DNA of 64,000 bases from Cavenderia fasciculata. Its lineage: Eukaryota > Evosea > Eumycetozoa > Acytosteliales > Cavenderiaceae. Where the stretch lies: positions 1,798,001-1,862,000 of the forward strand of contig NW_004457735.1 of the NCBI RefSeq assembly GCF_000203815.1, in the 5' to 3' direction. This document shows, piece by piece, positions 51,069-63,047 of the stretch. A program made the position numbers and the translations under genes. The notes under the pieces are model-generated. The model was not told where the DNA came from. It was given only the letters and a program-made list of their open reading frames with translations, and made no database searches. Numbering within the stretch: position 1 is the first letter of the stretch; every line of letters begins with the position of its first letter.

Positions 51069-52232
51069 ATGGCATCAAGACAAAGAAGACAAATAGAAGA
51101 GGAAGAAGAGGAAGAGGAAGTTGATGTACAACAACAATCAGAAGGAGAGGAAGCAGCCGCTGAAGCAGCAGAGGAAGAAGACGAGGCATTCATTCCAATC
51201 AGTAGATTGCAAGATGTAAATGGTATTACAGCTGCCGATATCAAAAAGCTTCAAGAAGCTGGTTTGAATACAGTACAGTCGATTGTTCATAGCACCAAAA
51301 AGATGTTGTGTGCCATCAAGAATATCTCTGAAACCAAGGCAGACAAGCTTATTGCCGAGGCAATGAAGATCTTCAAGACTGGTTTTACATCGGCATCTTT
51401 GGTCAACCAAGCGCGTAAACAAATCATTCATCTTACCACTGGTAGCAAGGAACTCGATAACTTGTTGGATGGTGGTTTCGAAGCTGGTTCAATCACCGAG
51501 TTGTTTGGTGAGTTTAGAACGGGAAAGACTCAAATCTGTCATACCCTCTGCGTTACTTGTCAATTATCAATCAATCAAGGTGGTGGTGAAGGTCGTGCTC
51601 TCTATATAGACACTGAAGGTACTTTTAGACCTGAACGTCTATTAGAAATTGCTGAAAGATTTGGTTTAGATGGTGAATCTGTTCTAAGTATGTAGAAATA
51701 ATAATATTAAAAATATATATATATACTTTTATTTTCTATTCTAACTCTTTCTTTTCTTTCTTTTTTTTTAGATAATGTTGCATATGCAAGAGCATATAAT
51801 ACAGATCATCAATTACAATTATTAGTTCAAGCATCAGCTATGATGTCTGAATCTAGATACAGTTTGTTGATTGTTGATAGTGCAACAGCACTCTATCGTA
51901 CCGATTACAGTGGTCGTAGTGAGTTGTCTGATCGTCAAAGACATTTGGCACGATTCCTACGTGGACTCCAACGTTTGGCCGATGAGTTTGGCATTGTCGT
52001 CATCATCACCAATCAAGTCGTCGCAACTGTCGATGGCAGCGTATTCAATGCCAACCCAATCAAACCAATTGGTGGTCACATCATCGCTCACGCCTCTACC
52101 ACTCGTCTCTCTCTCAGAAAGGGTAAGGGTGAGAATCGTATCTGCAAGGTATATGATTCACCTTCACTTCCAGAAGAGGAAAAACAATTTGCCATTTATG
52201 GTTATGGTATTGGTGATATTAAAGATGAATAA
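51069..52232 (+). CDS. rad51: RAD51 recombinase
   Basis: Two exons, 51069-51687 and 51772-52232, give 359 residues. The N-terminus is an unusually long acidic extension (Glu and Ala runs, residues 9-40). The helix-hairpin-helix domain follows ([20 protein letters not shown]), then the linker and polymerisation motif FTSAS (the FxxA element), Walker A in [20 protein letters not shown], the ATP cap and Walker B ([18 protein letters not shown]), and loop 2 region ([20 protein letters not shown]). RAD51 forms filaments on single-stranded DNA for homologous recombination. The polymorphic junction residue reads [14 protein letters not shown], where DNVAYARA is usual. Dictyostelids are known to lack Dmc1, so this protein probably also serves meiosis. 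Confidence 0.97.
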
Positions 52233-52236
52233 GAAA

Positions 52237-52269
<33 letters not shown>

Positions 52270-53162
52270 TGGTGGGAATATTTGGGGACAATCATTATAA
52301 TAATAAACAACACAACAACCTTGTAAATTTATCAACAAACAAGTGATGACAATCAATTATTTATTACATTGATGATCATAGCAGATTATTACTTGAAGAA
52401 CCAAACAAATATTTATTTAATCAGATTGACCAATCTTCCAATTCTGACTAGGAGGGGTGGATTGAATTGCACACACATAAAGATTGGTTGACCTCCATGC
52501 ATAGATCATTTTGTTTAATTTTTCCGAAATCATCCAACAAAAGATGAATAGTGATGATCGATATTCAATCATTATTCTACTTTTGGTGGTAATATTATTT
52601 ATTAGTGTTTTGTTGAATGTGTATCAGTGTGTCAAAAGATCAAGACGTCTGACCGAATAATGTCCAGCTGAACATTATTATCTATTAGCTCCACAACCCA
52701 CTCTTAAATCTCCTACCTCCAACGCACTGATAACAATGATATCCATGCCAACAATATGCCACCGATCCAATATTACCATCACACCTATCTCTTGTGATTG
52801 AAACCTCAATCCTTTTCCAACAACAAACACACAACACACAATTATTATTATTAATTGATTTTCAGATATTAATTAATCATTTAAAACAACTCACAATGTA
52901 AGTCCCTTCCCTAGCTATTCATCTTACACACACTATGATCTTGATTTATCTGTTCGGTTGTATTGTTGTTGGTGACCCTTTTTTATCGACAACCTCCTGT
53001 TTTGGGGTTATTTCCTTTTTTACGAGTGAGACTATATTTAGCTTGGTTGTGACACATTGTGTGTTGTTGTTTTCTTCTTGTTGTTGTGATGCGAAGCGAT
53101 GAATAAATCCAACTATGCACAGAATGTTGTTATGTTTTAAACTTGCAACATCATGTAATATT

Positions 53163-53196
<34 letters not shown>

Positions 53197-53497
53197 CCAT
53201 TGATTACATCAACAATAAACACAAATAGTAACAACATCCCATCCATACACCCCTCCTCCTCCTCGCATCGGACAAGCAACCGACCACATCACTTCACCTG
53301 ATTTCTCTCTCTCTCTTTTATATTCTTCATTTCTTTCTTTGTTCGTTTACTTAACTGTGTAACGAATCATCATCATTATAATTCATCATAATTCATTATA
53401 ATTAGTCAAACAGTAGAGAGAAGAAGAAGAAGAAGACTATTTATTATTATTAATAATAATATATAATATAAACAAAATATAGATAGATAGATAAATC
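52233..53497. other. long intergenic region upstream of the F-box gene
   Basis: About 1.27 kb. Starts with an AAT run just after the rad51 stop. An AAT|GTAAGTCC donor-like site near 52895 followed by T-rich DNA could mark a 5'-UTR intron of the F-box gene. An AAT repeat (53162-53193) and CTC/GAAG tracts are near the gene start. No protein gene is supported. Confidence 0.4.
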
Positions 53498-55300
53498 ATG
53501 GTATATCAATTAATACAATCAACATTTAAAAAGAAAAAGAAAGCAGTAATATTACCACATTTGGTAGAGAATGAAATCATAAGGATATTGATGAATGATA
53601 GATGGTTGCTTCCATTTAGGTGGCGTATTTCATTGTCGTTGGTGTGTTGGCGATGGTTTAAACAAGTGTCTATACAATTACAACACATGTCGATTGTCGG
53701 AACACGAAGACACTACCGTTCACTACTCAATCATATCAATCAGCCAACCTGCTTGATTCGTTCACACAATATCACATCGGTACACTTTAACGATGATGGC
53801 ATCGAGTTGGGTGAATTTGGAGGATACCTTCCTTGTCTTTTAAACGATCAAGATTATGATTCAAGTGAAGAGGAATTGGAATTGGATGTATTTGGTGTAT
53901 TGGTTGGCGGTGATCATTTTAATGATGACTATCAACAACATCAACAACATCAATTTCAACACCAATTGACAGTTAGCGAGAAAAGATCAAAGAGATTAGC
54001 AAAACATCCACTGAGATATGTACATGAAAGACATGCACAGCTACTTAGAGCTCTTTATTTCCCACACGATCATTTGGTATCGTTAGAGTTGGTTTGGACA
54101 AATAGTGGATTATTGGCACCTCTACTCAAAGGTCTCTCCTTTCCAGCACTCAAACATTTTAAATTCACGTACAACAAATACCCACCTTTACACAACTTTA
54201 ATCCTTGTGAATTGTTATCCAACTCTCCCTACCTCGAATCACTTCATTTACATTTACTCTCATTTGATCATCTTGCAGAACTATCAACTATTGTTAAAAA
54301 GCAGATCAATATCTTTCGTAAACTATCTATTGTCACCCATCAACCCAACGCCAATCATTCATCACATCAAATATGTTGGAATCTAATTGATATATTAAAT
54401 AATAACAATAATCATCATCCTAATAATCAACAATCACCTGTATATATACATAATAATAATCAACAACTGATGATTCCAATCAAATCATCAATTGCACCAC
54501 AATTAACGTTAATAACCTATTTTAAATTATCGGTATTGCCAACACGAGATCACAACATACCAACACTTTTCCAACTACTTTCAAGAATGCCAAATCTAAA
54601 GACACTATTACTCCAAATTTTTGATTTGAATGTATACCAACACACCAACAAGTTTAACGGCGACCTATTACGTTACTTGGTATTGTGTGATCAAGAACAC
54701 AGACAATTACGTCGTCTATCATCTTCACTCGATATTGACAGTAACCATATGCTGTCTGCACTAAAGTCTTCGACGACACTCCAACGAATATCAATCAACT
54801 TTTCCAAATACTCTCTACCCAACCAATGCCTCCGACTCAACCATTCATTTAAACCACAACTCTATCGATTGGATCTATTTAAACTTCCACAACACGAATT
54901 ACTCGTCTACGATCTACTCAACAGCAACCCACATTTGCGATGCTTCACCGTACGTAATTGCAATACCATGACCGACACGATGGCACAAGTTATCCATAAA
55001 CACATTGCACGACCAGACACTCAACTTGCCTACTTTAAGTTGAAATCCGTTCCCTATATGAAATGGTCACTTGTCCAAATGCACAAATCACTAAAGACAT
55101 CGAAATCAATAAGAGAAGTCAAGATACAAATATTTTTCCCCCATTCTACTCCTACTCTCCAGATGAGACAAGAGTTATTCAAACCAGCAGACCTATTCAC
55201 CAAAAAACAATTACCCAACATTGATATTTTAATTCAATCTTCATCCGATTACCATGAACTTCAAAATATCTTTCAACAACAATCAACTTTTATTTATTAA
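53498..55300 (+). CDS. F-box / LRR-like dictyostelid protein
   Basis: A single exon encodes 600 residues. Residues 1-60 contain a degenerate F-box (ILPHLVENEIIRILMNDRWL then RWRISLSLVCWRWFKQVS) like those at the start of the large dictyostelid F-box families. The rest has irregular Leu-rich spacing (SLELVWTNSGLLAPLLKGLS, FKPQLYRLDLFKLPQHELL, HLRCFTVRNCNTMTDTMAQV), suggesting LRR-type solenoid repeats. There are Gln/His and Asn inserts. Such proteins are presumed substrate adaptors for SCF ubiquitin ligases; no substrate can be proposed. The reading frame is intact. Confidence 0.75.
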   Translation: MVYQLIQSTFKKKKKAVILPHLVENEIIRILMNDRWLLPFRWRISLSLVCWRWFKQVSIQLQHMSIVGTRRHYRSLLNHINQPTCLIRSHNITSVHFNDDGIELGEFGGYLPCLLNDQDYDSSEEELELDVFGVLVGGDHFNDDYQQHQQHQFQHQLTVSEKRSKRLAKHPLRYVHERHAQLLRALYFPHDHLVSLELVWTNSGLLAPLLKGLSFPALKHFKFTYNKYPPLHNFNPCELLSNSPYLESLHLHLLSFDHLAELSTIVKKQINIFRKLSIVTHQPNANHSSHQICWNLIDILNNNNNHHPNNQQSPVYIHNNNQQLMIPIKSSIAPQLTLITYFKLSVLPTRDHNIPTLFQLLSRMPNLKTLLLQIFDLNVYQHTNKFNGDLLRYLVLCDQEHRQLRRLSSSLDIDSNHMLSALKSSTTLQRISINFSKYSLPNQCLRLNHSFKPQLYRLDLFKLPQHELLVYDLLNSNPHLRCFTVRNCNTMTDTMAQVIHKHIARPDTQLAYFKLKSVPYMKWSLVQMHKSLKTSKSIREVKIQIFFPHSTPTLQMRQELFKPADLFTKKQLPNIDILIQSSSDYHELQNIFQQQSTFIY

Positions 55301-55853
55301 CACTAAAAAAAACAATATAATATAAATTAGAAATGAAAGGAATAGGGAAAGAAATAATAATAATAATTATTATTATTTCTTTTTTTTTTTTAAAAACATA
55401 CAAAAAATATTCGTTACTATTAAAAGTTATTTATTATTTATTTGTTATAAAGTGAAGTGATAAGTAAACAGGAGATTGTTTTCGTCGCTTTATCAAGTGG
55501 CCCCACAAATAGTTTAAATCTATGTTTTTGGATAATGCCAAGATGATTCATTGAAAAGACGACGTTGAGGAGACTCTCCGTCGATTTTTTCAATTTTTTG
55601 TTTTTTTCTTGAATCTATCAATGTTGTTGGGTGATGGGTTAATCACTCTGAGAGAATATCTTATCTACAACTATTGTTATTTATCTCTATTATATATATT
55701 TATTTATTTGTGTATTATTATTATTATTATTTAAAAGAAGAAAGAGGATAGTTTGTTGTATTATTATTAGATTTTTTATATATTATTATTATTATTATTA
55801 TTATTCCCTTTTTTCTTTTCTTGTTATAATACCATATATCTATAATATCAATC
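55301..55853. other. intergenic region before the formin gene
   Basis: A 553-nt A+T-rich spacer with (ATT)n strings at 55715-55735 and 55785-55805 close upstream of the formin ATG. No gene seen. Confidence 0.5.
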
Positions 55854-58800
55854 ATGTTAAATTTTATTAAAGGAAAAGATAAAGATCATAAAAAGGATAA
55901 AAAAGATAAAGATGGCAAATCATCATCATCATCAGCATCATCTGGATCTGGAGCAACATCACCTGCTTCAACAACTACATCACCAACATTGCCATCACAA
56001 CCATCAGGTGAAGATCTGTCACAACAATTTGTACAACTGTTGGAAGAATTGGGAGTACCAGATTCTAAAAAGTCAGAGATGAAGGCATGGAGTAATGACA
56101 AAAAGTGGATGCTCATCGCACAACACAAAGACAAGATGCGTGATAATGAAGAAAAAATGAAGCAAAAGGGTGGTCTCTATGAAACACCTCAATACTTTTT
56201 ATCGGTGCTTCGTGAAAATGCAATGACTCAAAAGACAATCTCTGACCTTCGTGTCTGTCTTGCCTCCAACACCATGTCTTGGATTAATTCATTCCTTCAA
56301 CTTAATGGTTTTGTTGAAATGCTTAAAATATTTCAAACTTTTCAATTAAAAGCAGAGTATGTCCATATATTTATATATACATAATAATAATATCTATATC
56401 TGTATCCTATGATCAAATTAACTTATATTACTCTATCCCTATTTAAAAAGTAAAACAAAAGAAGATTATGGAATTATGACAGATTGTGTAGTTTGTATAA
56501 AATCATTACTTAATAGTCAAGTAGGTTTGAAATGGGTCATGTCAACATCACATACATTCAAACTATTGGTTCTATGTTTGGATTTAAATTATCCACCTGA
56601 ACTCCGATCACTCATTCTTTCACTGACTGCTGCACTCGCATTGGTTCCCCAAATCGGTCACAACTTTTTATTAGAGGCAATCGAAAACTTTAAACAACAT
56701 ACTAGAGAAAAATGTCGTTTCTGGACTTTGGTTCAAGGTGCCAAACAAGTTTCAAAATCTCAATTACAATATGAATATTTTGTATGTAAAACAAAAATGA
56801 AATAGATAGATAGATTTGTATATTCTAATTTATATTCTCTTTTTAGACATCATTTATAACATTTGTAAATTCAGTTGTTAATAGTCCAACAGATTTACAA
56901 ACACGTATTGCGTTGAGAGCAGAATTTACAAGTTTGGAATTACTTGAATTGATTAGACCTGCAAGAGGCAAACATGAAGAGTTGGATGTTCAATTGGATG
57001 TATTCTTTGATTGTATGGAGGAGGACAGCCAAGAGGTGGACTCGCAATACACAGATGTAAATATTAGATCGCCGGTCGAGGTATCGGGCAAGTTGGATGC
57101 GCTACTCCAGCAGACACCGGCTCTTCATCACCGTTTTATGAACATTATGAAGTGTCTCTATACGTTGACGTCGACACAACCCGATCTTGGAGGAAAGACC
57201 TGGAACTTGCTCGATGAGACGGTCGGATCGATTTTGGCCGACCCCACAAAGAGCACGTTTGACGAGCAGATCTATAAGCTCAATCAGGAAAACAAAAAGT
57301 TGTTGGAGCAGATTGACGGCATCTCCAAGCGAAGATCGCAGATTATCACACCTGCACAAATCGAAAAGCAGTTGGCTGCTGCCACCATACAAGCTGAAAC
57401 CCCACCAAGAGGAAACTCATCGGCCGAACTTGACGACATTGATTTGTCAGTCTACACTGACAAGATCAAGACACTCGAGACACAGTTAAAATCACGTGTC
57501 GATCAAGAAGAGAGATTAAAAGATACTCAAGATAAAATCCAACAACTCAACAAGGAGCGTTCGGATCAATTGGAAAAGATTCGTCAATTGGAATTAAAAT
57601 TGGATCAAGCTGTTGCAAATGCTGCTAATCAACCTGCTGTTGCTGTTAGTGCTGCTGCTGCTGTTGCGGGACAAGAGGAACCTGCTGCTGCTGCTGCTGG
57701 AGGACCTCCACCACCTCCCCCTCCACCTCCACCAGGTCCACCACCCCCTCCACCTCCACCAGGCGGTGCTGCTGGTGGGCCACCACCTCCACCTCCTCCT
57801 CCAGGCGGCCCACCACCCCCACCACCTCCACCAGGTAGCAAGGGTGCCCCAGGAGCTCCAGCAGCTCCAGCAGGGCCAAATCTTCCAGCTCTCAAGAAGC
57901 AACCAACTCCAACCACCAAGATGGTCGGTCTCCAATGGAAAAAGGTACAAAACAATGCCATTGAAAACTCAATCTGGATGAATGCCAAAGACTTTAACAT
58001 CAAGGATCAACTCAAAGGATTAGAGGATTTGTTTGCCGCCAAAAAGCCAGCTCCAGCTGCTGCTCCATCTTCAGGTGGTGCTGCTCCATCCTCTGCCGCT
58101 GCAGGAAAACTAGGAGAAAGCTCAAAACAACCTGCCATCTCTATTCTAGACACTAAACGTTCACAAGCCATTTCAATCATGTTGAGTAGATTCAAAATGC
58201 CATTTGGTGATTTGGCCAAGATGATCAACAATCTCGACGCCAAGATTACACTCGAGGACGCCAAGTCACTTGTCAAGTTTGCTCCAACACCAGAGGAAAT
58301 TGAAATACTCCGTGAACATGATGTTCATTCTCTTGGCAAACCCGAACAATTCCTCTATGAAATGTCAAAGGTCAACAGATACACTGAAAAGTTGGAATGT
58401 TTGATATTCAAGCAAAAGATGGGTGACCAAATCGAAGAGTTGACACCAGAGATTGATGTGTTGCAACGTGCCAGCGAGCAATTAAAGACGAGCAAGTCAT
58501 TCCACAAGCTTCTCGAGTTGGTATTGTCGTTGGGTAACTTTATCAATGGTGGTACACCACGTGGTGACCTTTATGGTTTCAAGCTCGACTCGCTTTCATC
58601 GCTGTCCGAGATGAGATCGACCACCGACAACAAGACCACTCTTCTCAGCTGGATTGTTCAATACGTCACTGACAAGCAACCTGAAATTGCACCATGGATA
58701 GAGTCGATTGCCGCCGTTGAAGAGGCCAAGCGTATCTCGCTGCAAAACATAAAGTCAGAGGTTGGCAGTCTCAAAAAGGGTGTCAATTTGCTCAAAAACG

Positions 58801-59384
58801 AAGAAGAGTCGAGTGAAGGTGCTGCCAAGGCCATCATCCAATCGTTTATGAAACAAGCCAACGACGCTGTCGCCACGATCGATAAAAAGGCTACTGCAGC
58901 ATCCGAATCATTTGCACAGTGTGTTGCCTTTTACGGTGACGACAAGTCTGCCACTCCAGAAGACTTTTTCGCCAATGTCAGTAAATTCAGATCAGATTAC
59001 AAGCGTACTATTGAACAGATCCAACGTGAAAAGGAGAGTGCCAACAAATTAGCTGCCAAAAAGAGTATCAGTGCCGGTAGTGGCCCAAATGCCAACAAAC
59101 CAGGCGTACCAATGCCAGGTATGGGTGGCAAACCACCTGCCTTTAAACCACAAGCACAAGCAACTAATCCAATATCTAGCAACGCATTCCCAACCATCAT
59201 GGCTCCCGTTGGCGATGACAATGATGACAAACCAGGTCAAGGAAAGTTTATGGATTCTCTAATGTCTTCAATGAAGGGTGGAAAAGCTATCTTCCTATCG
59301 AGAAGAGCAAGTCATTATATTGGTGATGATAAAGGTGATCATTTAGGTGCTTTAAATAATGCTCTAAGTAGTAAACATAATTAA
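55854..59384 (+). CDS. diaphanous-related formin (GBD/FH3, FH1, FH2, DAD)
   Basis: Three exons, 55854-56356, 56451-56781 and 56847-59384, give 1123 residues. Order: a basic Lys/Asp start, a Ser/Thr linker, a Rho-GTPase-binding/FH3 region (about 45-390; LEELGVPDSKKSEMKAWSND, FLSVLRENAMTQKTISDLRV), a coiled coil (about 410-545), an FH1 region of Pro runs broken by Gly/Ala (about 563-620), FH2 (about 630-995; GLQWKKVQNNAIENSIWM, LSLGNFINGGTPRGDLYG, KLDSLSSLSEMRSTTDN) and a C-terminal autoregulatory segment (MDSLMSSMKGGKAIFLSRRA). FH2 dimers nucleate and cap actin filament barbed ends while FH1 recruits profilin-actin; DAD binding to the N-terminus keeps the protein inactive until Rho/Rac binds. 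All domains look complete. D. discoideum has about ten formins; I cannot say which orthologue this is. Confidence 0.95.
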
Positions 59385-59456
59385 AAAAAATAAAACAAAT
59401 ATTTATTTATTCCAAAAAAGAAAGAGAAAAGAAGATTTCTATCTTCTATTTATTTA

Positions 59457-60386
59457 TTATTTTAATTTAGGAATAGTACTACTTGGTAATTGAAAATCAA
59501 AATTAACATTTACTTGACAAATGTTTTGTTGTGTTTTATATTGTTTCATGGTTGGGGTTGTCCAACCATTAAAAGGAACAAAATCTTGGAAACTAGTGTC
59601 ACCATCATCTTGTGAGTAATAAAGTGGGTATGATGAACCGGCAGTGTATTGCGGTCCCATGATTTCCTGCCAAGCAGACATGGTGGTAAAGATGCCAACA
59701 GGGAAGCCACCCTTGACATTGATGATATTAACAAATTGAGTAAAGTAGTTATTGTTGGCTTGTTGATCGTTTTGAGCCCATTGACCAGGTTGACTCATAT
59801 CGATCCATGCTATAAAGTTGGGATTTAAAAGAGGTAATCTAGTTTGAAGGAAAACAACCAGTGCATTGGCTTGAAAGAATGCTTCACCACAATGATAACA
59901 TATTTTGATTGAAAGATCAACCAATGTAATATTATTAGTCATTGCCAATTTGATATTTGGTGGGCATGATGGGTTTCCAAATCCATGTTCATTCCAACAC
60001 TAAAACGAAAAGAAAAGTAAAAAAATGAATGAGCATCGATATCGACTAGTTTGATCAAACATCTTGTGTATACATACATTGACAACCATATAATCTATAT
60101 TGTTTTGTTGATTTAAACATTGTATTGATTCTTTGGGTATTGTAGTGTTTACATCTACTCCCAATACTGGGTCGGTATTAGTATTATATCTGTTATTTAT
60201 ATTGTATCTATTATATATATTATTATAATTATTGTTATTTATTCTTATTCTATTATTACTATTACTGTTACTGTTACTATTACTATTACTATTACTACTA
60301 CTATCAACCAATTGAATACAAAAAATACTATTTACAAAAGAAAACAAGAGGAGGGTTAAGGTGATTAATATATATATTGATTTCAT
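59457..60386 (-). CDS. secreted GH25 lysozyme-like protein with altered catalytic motif
   Basis: Exons 60386-60078 and 59999-59457 join in phase 0 across a 78-nt intron and give 283 residues. A signal peptide (MKSIYILITLTLLLFSFVNS) is followed by a Ser/Asn/Tyr-rich spacer. The GH25 fold begins at about residue 75: GVDVNTTIPKESIQCLNQQN, VVNCWNEHGFGNPSC, then VDLSIKICYHCGEAF, GFPVGIFTTMSAWQEIMG, TAGSSYPLYYSQDDGDTSFQ and GWTTPTMKQYK. This matches the Chalaropsis-type lysozymes of nematodes and amoebae that cleave bacterial peptidoglycan. The D-x-E centre of the family (usually WLDIE) reads FIAWIDMSQPGQW here, near residue 167: the Asp is kept but the Glu is Ser, so hydrolytic activity is doubtful. 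Confidence 0.85.
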
Positions 60387-60724
60387 TTCTTATCTATCTA
60401 TCTTTATGATCGATATTTTAACATAGTTTTATTTATATATATAAGTTATGATGATGATAATGATGTCAGCAACAATGTCACAACATGTTGAAGAGGAGAT
60501 CTTCTTCTTTCACTGGGAAAAATAAAAATCAATAAACAAAAAATCGTGAGAAAACTCGTGATCCAAACCTCTTTTTTGGAAAGATATCTTGGGAAACTTG
60601 AATAAAAACTAGATAAAGGAGTCAAAGATGTTTTAATTTCTTGATCCCCTCTCCTCTATTTTTTATTTATATATTAAAACTACTAAATGTACAAAAAAAA
60701 GAGTAATCGATTAAATTCATTAAC
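60387..60724. other. intergenic region between two minus-strand genes
   Basis: A 338-nt A+T-rich spacer. It holds the GH25 promoter and the 3' end of the kinase gene, and no other feature is seen. Confidence 0.5.
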
Positions 60725-62445
60725 TTAATTTGATACTCCATCTAAAATTGTTTTTTTCTTTTTAAGTGGATTCACTTGTTCTTCTGGTTGACTACTGTTA
60801 TTATTATTATTATTATTATTGTTATAGTCATCATCATCTTGGTCAATATGAGATCGCTTATGTTGAGATTGTTGAGTTATCCAAGGATGATTTAAAGCAT
60901 CTTTTACAGTGATTCTTTGTTGTGGATTTACAGTTAATAATTTCTTTACCAAATCTCTTCCAGTGACACTGATGTCTGCCCAAATCTCCTCTGGAAATCC
61001 ATAACTACCAGTACAAATTTGTTCAAATATTTGTGGTGTAGATGTAAATTCATCTCCTGTATCATCAAAAAATGGTGGTTCTCCACTCAACCTATATTAA
61101 AATAAATAGATAATTAAATAAATTAATATTATTTCTACTTTTTTTTTCTTTTTTTTTTGTTTTCTTACAAAATATATAAAATAGCACCTAAAGACCAAGC
61201 ATCACAACTAAAACCATAACCTTGAGCAGATAAACTTTGATGTAAATCCTTATTTTTAGATTTTGAAACAATGACCTCTGGTGCTACGTATAAAGGTGTT
61301 CCACATAGGGTACGTGCCAATTCATTTTCTCCAATCACCCTGGCCAATCCAAAATCGGCAAGTTTAATTTTGTTTGGTTCGTTAGAGTCAAAGAGAATGT
61401 TTTCGGGTTTGAGATCACGATGAGCTATACCACGAACATGTAAATAGTTGACAGCGTCCAATAATTGGTTGAATATAAGACGGGCATCATCTTCGCAAAA
61501 CGACCCGTCATTGGCCAGTTTTTCATACAACTCCCCGCCCGTTGCCAACTCCATGACAATGTATAGATGAAGATCCGATTGAAAGATATCATAGATTGAT
61601 ATGATGTTGGGGTGGTTGGTAGCTTTTAAAATCTCTACTTCACGCTCCAACTGTAAAAGGTAGCGTGGGTTTCTTTGGTATTTGGCAAGGTCGATATCTT
61701 TGACGGCGACTTTGACGGCACGAGACTTGTTGACACCAAGATAGACCGTGCTAAAGTTACCTCTTCCCAATTCACCAATGAGATCGTATTCCTTGAATAT
61801 CTCCTTTTTGGCAAGACTGTCCCATATCGATTGCTTGTTTTGTTGGCCATTTCCACCTGATTGATTAGACTTGAGATCTTTAAAAATGTATGAGAGTTGA
61901 TTCTCTTGTGATGCACCTGCCAAACTGATACGATCACCATTCTTGATCAACTCGAGGTTACCACGTCCGATTGGCTTTCCATTCAGATAGGTCCCATTAG
62001 TACTAAGGTCTTGAATGAATATAGAGTCGTTGTTTCGGAACAACCGACAATGCTTTGCACTGACCACCAACTCTGCTATTTGTACATTACACGATTTCAA
62101 TCGACCCAATACCAACGACTCGTCTTTAAGTGACACCGACTGCAACTTCTCTCCCAAACTGAGTAGTTCACCCCAGTACAGGTCGTCTTGTTCCTTTTGT
62201 TTCTTTCTCTTTTCCACTTCCTCTGCTAGTTGTTGTTGAAGGTCGTTTCCGCCTGTTGTATGCTGCTCGGGTGTTGTTGTTTGTGATGATGATAATTGTG
62301 TGTTTGGGAATGACATATCATCTTGTTGACTCGTACTATCGATATCTTGTTGACTTGCATTATTATTGTCTGGTTGTTGTGATTGTTTGGTTGGAGTTGA
62401 TGCAAAAGGATCTGAATTGGTGAATTTAGTATTATTTACAATCAT
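60725..62445 (-). CDS. FHA-domain Ser/Thr protein kinase (Chk2/Rad53-like, fhk family)
   Basis: Exons 62445-61169 and 61091-60725 give 547 residues. The N-terminus carries an SQ/TQ cluster: about seven SQ or TQ pairs in the first 65 residues (KQSQQPD, ASQQD, TSQQDD, NTQLSSSQT). An FHA domain at about 100-190 has the core LVLGRLKSC, SAKHCRLF and STNGTYLNGK. The kinase domain at about 215-490 has GELGRGNFSTVYLG, VKDID with the ATP lysine, HRDLKPENILFD, LADFGLARV and CGTPLYVAPEVI. The tail is acidic and Asn-rich with a basic KRSHIDQ and PLKKKK that may be a nuclear signal. FHA domains bind phosphothreonine. In Chk2/Rad53, ATM/ATR-type kinases phosphorylate SQ/TQ sites to activate the kinase after DNA damage; here this is inference from layout. 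All catalytic residues are present. Confidence 0.93.
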
Positions 62446-63047
62446 TCCTCACTCTCCTCTTCTCTTTCTCTTTATCTATTCTTGAATGAAACTGATGGTT
62501 GGCGACCAAATTTGATAACATTTACAACTTTGGTAAAAATAATTATACTAAGAATTTTTGAATTTTGGCGCCAACCATTGACCTCTGCACATTACATATT
62601 TTATCAAATAACAAGCCCATTTTCAAGATTAAACAACACGGCAACAATCTCTGCCAAGTTAAACCATTTTACTAACTCCTCTTTTATTTTTAGAGATACC
62701 ATAGTTTCCATCATCCTCTTCACAAACAACCAAATAATTTTTAAAATTTAATAAATTAGTTCACATCTAAATTCAGGGAGCCTTTTATTTATTCGATGGG
62801 GGAGTATTGTTGAGTATGAAAGTTTGGATCCTATGATAAATTGGATCATGTAAAGGAGAATAATAAACATATTAAAAATTTTGAAAAAATCCAATAGTAG
62901 GGGTGTTCTCTCAAAAACCCATATTCACAATTCATATTTAAACAATTTATCTATCATCAATCACTGTCATCATAATAATTGTTCGTTCAGAGTAGTTGTG
63001 TGTGAATAATAATACTTGCTAGATTGTGAATAGAAGGAAAGAGAGAG
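62446..63047. promoter_or_regulatory. divergent intergenic region
   Basis: About 600 nt between the FHA kinase start and the Arg/Ser-rich gene start. A frame at 62482-62751 has mixed composition without a recognisable family. The last 250 nt are A+T rich. Expected to hold both promoters. Confidence 0.4.
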
